This document shows, piece after piece, positions 59,987 to 64,000 of a stretch of 64,000 nt of DNA (position 1 is its first letter; each line of letters opens with the position of its first letter). A program made the position numbers and the translations under genes. This stretch comes from Dermatemys mawii (taxonomy: Eukaryota > Chordata > Testudines > Dermatemydidae), in contig ML677358.1 in the NCBI GenBank assembly GCA_007922305.1, positions 12,355,343 through 12,419,342 on the forward strand, read 5' to 3'. Below the pieces are notes generated by a model that worked only from the letters and a program-made list of their open reading frames with translations, was not told the origin of the DNA and did no database searches.

Positions 59987-60302
59987 CAGTAGACTCTTGA
60001 TTATCCAGGATTCGGTTAACCACGTTGTGGATTAACCATGATGTCAGAAAAAAATATGTGTAACTCGCAGGGCTGGCTCTGGCTTTGTTGCTGCCCCAAA
60101 CACAAAAAAAACCAAAAAAAAAAATCCCACCAGGGCGCAGGGCAGCCAGTGAACCAACACGTCCTCCTCTGGGCGCAGGGTGGCTGGTGAACCAATTCCC
60201 TGCCCCCCACTTCCCCATATTTCCTATGGATAGTGATTATCTGGGATTTTATTAACCAGATTAATTTCTTCTGTATCATCCTGGATAATCAAGAGTGTAC
60301 TG
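59987..60302. mobile_element. Tigger/pogo-like MITE
   Basis: A 316-bp element whose ends CAGTAGACTCTTGATTATCC and GGATAATCAAGAGTGTACTG are inverse at about 18 of 20 positions. TA flanks it at 59985-59986 and 60303-60304. TA duplication with CAGTA...TACTG ends fits the Tc1/mariner-pogo group. The interior is C-rich, with a repeated CTGGGCGCAGGGTGGCTGGT / CAGGGCGCAGGGCAGCCAG stretch. Short minus-strand frames exist but no transposase. Confidence 0.85.
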
Positions 60303-60370
60303 TACATTAAAGATGGTCAGGTGCTCAGATATGACAGTGATGCTGGCCATAGAAGTACCTTAGATAGATA
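60303..60370 (+). repeat. CORE-SINE 3' tail (continuation after the MITE)
   Basis: Reads CATTAAAGATGGTCAGGTGC, CAGATATGACAGTGATGC, TGGCCATAGAAGTACCTTAG, which is the usual continuation of the SINE text GAGATAAATA broken at 59986. Confidence 0.75.
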
Positions 60371-61729
60371 AATACAAAAATCAGATGCAGAGCTGGCTTT
60401 TTGGACACTTCTTAAAATCCTTGTCTATTTCATCACTTTGTTTAGCATGGTAATGATGTTCCTGGCTCAAAATACTGCTTATTTGGTGTTGGCTTATATG
60501 TATCGTCATCCTTTAAAATTTAAGCCAAAGTCTACAGAGATGACTACATAATGGGTGGTTAACTTGCCATTCACCTCTAAAACATGAAAAGGTAATATAT
60601 TCATCCACATGAATGGAGCATGCCACTCTCACTAGCCTACAGTCTCCTACAATGAGACTGTTTACCAAATTAACAGCAGAGCATGTGGCTAGTCACTGGA
60701 CCAATGCCCAGATTCTCCAGGTAAAACAATAAGGTAGATCCCATTCTACATAATTATAAAATTTGTATCTCTGTAGCATGTGCTGACTACAAGGTGTAGC
60801 CAATCATTTGACTACACTGGTGATTCGTTTTTAAAAATGTTCAAGAGACCAAATCATTGAACTTAGCCAAGATTGTTATCTAAAAACAGAGCAGTACAAT
60901 ACGAAAAGGAGACATACGTATATTCCTTCTGAGAAGTAAATTCTTGTACGATGTTCACCATACATAGGTGTGCTTCAAAGATACTCATTCCGTTAGTAAT
61001 ATTTATAGTATGATTTTACGAGTTACAAAACTCTTTATAAGCGACTAAAATCCAACCTACCAGTTTCTAATAGCTCCTTAACTTATTGTTTTGTTCTGTA
61101 CTTTTCTCATCTCTGTTTGGATATTACAGTCCAAACCAGTTGGGCATTGAGGTGCTTGGACACACCTTTCACGTATCTTGCTCTTGACAGACTTTCTATT
61201 TTCTAATGCCAAAGCGAACTTCAGCTTTGCAAAGTGTCATTATTTGACATGCATTAATAGAGTGAGGAGAACACAATACATTCAGTTTACAACTTTCCAA
61301 CACTTTTTATGCATGCACGTGTATGCACACACCACACAAAACCATGTGCATTAGGCCCATTAGTGTGGTGTATACTAAGCCCAACATACATGCATTGGCC
61401 AGTATATGAATCAACAGATGTGTGGGTCGGGGGGATGGAGGGTTACATAGCAATTGCTAAATGGGAAAGACTCACCCATCTACTCCAAAGGAAGGAGGAA
61501 AATGTCTTTAATGCGAAAGGTCAATTGTGCAATACTGCACCCTTGGGAAATTTTCTGTCAAAGCAATAACTAAAATAAATAGATCATTCCATTCACTGGT
61601 CACTTAGAAGTGTAACTGTCCAACATCTGTATGTGAGTGAATTTTAAAACAGGGAATTAGCTTTTAGAAAAGGAACTCCAGCTCCTCAATTAATAAGTTA
61701 TTTCCCATTTATCACAACAGGATAAGGAG

Positions 61730-62170
61730 AGTCGGACAAAAACAAATACCATCAAGCTAATTAAAAGACTCATAAAACCCAAAGTAAGGAGCAATGTCAA
61801 CAAACTGCATCATTAAAATAGACATTTTCTCCTTTAACCTTTTTCCTATTTAAATATGTCAGCCAACTATAAGAATTCTTGGCTTAACAATTGTAAGCCA
61901 TAACCTATTTAGGAGTATAAGGGAAAACTTCCACAGTAAAACAAAATTAGGCCAAAGTGCATATCCAAGTCACTTGTTACATTTTACAGCACTGGACAGG
62001 GATTCAAATGCTTGAGCCAAACTTGATTCGTTGAACAACAATGAATCTGCTTCAAATTTATGAATATATTTCAATTTAGTCAGAAGCAAACACATTGCTG
62101 AATGTCACTATGAAAAGGTTACATTAGAATAGGTTTGTTATTAATGCAATCTGAGAAGAAACACACTAAT
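61730..62170. promoter_or_regulatory. Candidate conserved noncoding element
   Basis: AT-rich and repeat-free, with AAGCTAATTAAAAGACTC, GCATCATTAAAATAGAC, CCTATTTAAATATGTC and GGTTTGTTATTAATGC words. Composition only. Confidence 0.18.
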
Positions 62171-62212
62171 GGAATAATATTTAGCCACACAGAGCTACAT
62201 TGTTCTTTCCAG

Positions 62213-62265
62213 AGGTAGCTTTTGGTGCCATGAACACAATCTCCTAACTACTCTGAGCTTTAAAC
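62213..62265 (+). other. Candidate 53-nt exon (plus strand)
   Basis: Acceptor ACATTGTTCTTTCCAG and donor GTAAGTTCAC bracket 53 nt. One of three frames is open (GSFWCHEHNLLTTLSFK); the others hit stops. The peptide is not recognised. Splice-like pairs of this quality occur by chance in introns. Confidence 0.18.
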
Positions 62266-63035
62266 GTAAGTTCACAGGAAGCAGTCATTTTTGCATTTAT
62301 CTCCAGCATCAAAGCCCTAATACATTTCTCATACCCATATTTTCAAAGTCATCACACCCAGCGCTGTCTTGAAGCATCAGAAAACTTGTTCCATTTTAGG
62401 GGAAATGGAGGAAAATCCACAGATACATCCTTGGTGTAAATGAGCTGTATGTAGCATAATCTCCTCAAACCAGTAACAAGCATCCCACCAACGAATTCCT
62501 GTAGCCCACAGGAGAGGAGTTAAGTGGATTCAACCTATACCCTCCTGAGAAGCCGGAAAGTCAGATTTAGCAAATTAGTAGGTAAAAGAAAGCAACAGGA
62601 GGAACTCTTTCAACACCATTCCCTGAAAGGCACACTGGCTGTTTTTTTAATCATTATACCAAGCTGCCAACAAATGTTTTACCAAAACAAATACTCTTAG
62701 AAGCACATCACAGTTCTGAGGCTGAGGGACAAGGAGTTGCTGAAAAGTGTCTGGCGTTTTCTGTCACTTGTTTCCTGATGAGGCTTCTATGAAATCCTTT
62801 CTACTTCTGCAGAAATAGAATACACTATTTCTATAGATCCTCACTTTTTCAACTAATACAAAAGAAATGTAGCAGAGAACTTACTACTGGCCTTTGTCAT
62901 TTCCCCTTCTCTGAGAGTCATCCTCTTTAAGAAATCTTATTTTTCAGTGTTAGAGGTTTCAATAAACGAATTAGTGCAATAAATATGACAGTTCTCATTT
63001 TTCTAAAATAACCAACTATTTATTGAACTAGCACT

Positions 63036-63360
63036 ATTGGGCAGAGTTTTCTAACTCTGCTTCCCTAAAGTTAGGTATATAAAATCCATATTTAAACACC
63101 TAGAGAAGTGGCCTGATTTTCAGAGGTGACTTCAAATGACAGTTGCAAGTATTCAGACCCTTTGAAAGTCTGAACACTTGGAGCAGACTTTCAGAAAATT
63201 AGGCCTTCACTAAATTTAGGTTTGTAAATAAAAGCTCTAGAGGCAAAATTTGCTAAAGTGCCTAAGTGATTAAGGAGCTTAAAGTCTCATTTTCAAAAAC
63301 AATTAAGCATGTAGGAGTCTATTAGGCACTTTTGAAAATCTTCGCTAAAGTTAGGAACGA
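63036..63360. repeat. Ancient reptile interspersed repeat, worn
   Basis: Contains TGGCCTGATTTTCAGAGGTG, TCAGAAAATTAGGCCTTCAC, AAAGTGCCTAAGTGATTAAG and TTAGGCACTTTTGAAAATC, including inverse pairs. This matches an old palindromic repeat I associate with turtle DNA. Class unknown. Confidence 0.45.
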
Positions 63361-64000
63361 TGGGTAAATACATCTGAAAACTGTGCTCTTATGTGAACTT
63401 AAAGACAGATGGGGTGTGCAACTCAGCAACTAAATTCTATCATGTGAGTTATAACAGAAAATACACATGGATTCATTTGGTTTATTGTGAAGTCTGCTTT
63501 GTGGTTATAGGTACACATCTACCCTTACAAGCACTAGCAACTTCTATGACTGCTGAAATCACGCAAATTAGTATTTTCAAAGGAGACAAAGGAAATGGGG
63601 CATCCAAATCCCTCAGGGCTCCTTTGTATGTCCCAGTTTAAAAGTCTTCCACACAATACCCTGATTACCTAAAAGGGAAAAACAATTTAATTTATTCTTC
63701 CTATACAAACTAGATCTGCATATAGTTTATGCCATTTCATTTTAAGAAATGAAAAATTCTGAATATTTACATGGCATCACCAAGAATCCCTCCCTTTTCG
63801 TCCCTTGAGAATCAGCTTTGACCACTCCAAAGAACACTTTTTAAAAAACAGACTCCCAAACCTGAAAATAGAGCTCAGGAGTGTGTGAACAAAACCAAAA
63901 CCAAGAGAGGGATTACTTTAGTCCCCTTTATTCTGAAACAGGAGAGATGTCTCACAACTCTGATCTCCTAGCCCTTTTGACTTAATTAATTGATTAAACA
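63361..64000. other. Unique noncoding sequence
   Basis: No gene recognised up to the end of the window. Confidence 0.5.

Larger units (their letters stand above)
60371..63035. other. Unique noncoding sequence, about 2.7 kb
   Basis: No gene recognised. Candidate conserved block and candidate exon are listed separately. Confidence 0.45.

Noticed and set aside
1..64000. Bacterial or phage features (operons, CRISPR arrays, insertion sequences, Shine-Dalgarno sites)
   Set aside because: Repeat content and base composition are vertebrate; no spaced direct-repeat array or operon-like run of genes is present.

Overview
This is a vertebrate nuclear window with no protein-coding gene that I can support. 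It is AT-rich overall, with three short GC-rich islands. No reading frame is long enough or similar enough to a known protein to be called. The longest is 185 codons (minus strand, 39494-40051) and matches nothing I recognise. The window is therefore either a long intron or an intergenic gene desert.

The repeats point to a reptile, most likely a cryptodiran turtle. They include CR1 LINE 3' ends, a tRNA-headed SINE, many MIR/CORE-SINE-type copies, Penelope-like 3' ends, a solo LTR of TGTGAC...GTCACA type, three copies of a hAT family with CAGGGGTYGGCAACC ends, a TA-flanked AGGGTGACCAGA MITE, and several hairpin-rich MITEs. I recall all of these as common in turtle genomes, and some are shared with crocodilians. 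The species cannot be named from this sequence.

Layout. 1-5600: mostly unique DNA, with one CORE-SINE tail and two small TA-flanked MITEs. 5600-8830: a cluster of MITEs, a 32-bp minisatellite and a C-rich tandem block. 8830-16110: a MITE, a CORE-SINE tail, a long CR1 piece, an 85-bp tandem repeat, a Penelope-like end, a GC-rich island holding a 34-bp minisatellite, and a probable LTR-element relic. 16110-20860: a clean hAT copy, a clean solo LTR and a second hAT-like family. 20860-34500: mostly unique DNA, including a candidate conserved element near 30.7-31.0 kb. 34500-37140: an LTR-element relic, a rearranged hAT, the tRNA-SINE, a candidate exon and a CR1 end. 37140-47200: mostly unique, with a decayed L1-like LINE, another hAT and two candidate exons. 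47200-53000: a MITE inside a SINE, a 97-bp near-perfect palindrome at a Penelope/CR1 junction, a possible minus-strand 5' exon and a (CT)n(CA)n microsatellite. 53000-64000: unique DNA, a hAT inside CR1, and a Tigger-like MITE inside a SINE.

The firmest results are structural. Four insertions have target-site duplications readable directly (hAT at 17715, 45952 and 58283; solo LTR at 18493). Three insertions sit inside older repeats and order the families in time. There is one long inverted repeat. Candidate exons rest on splice-site quality and open frames only, and conserved-element calls rest on base composition only. Both need comparison with other amniotes.
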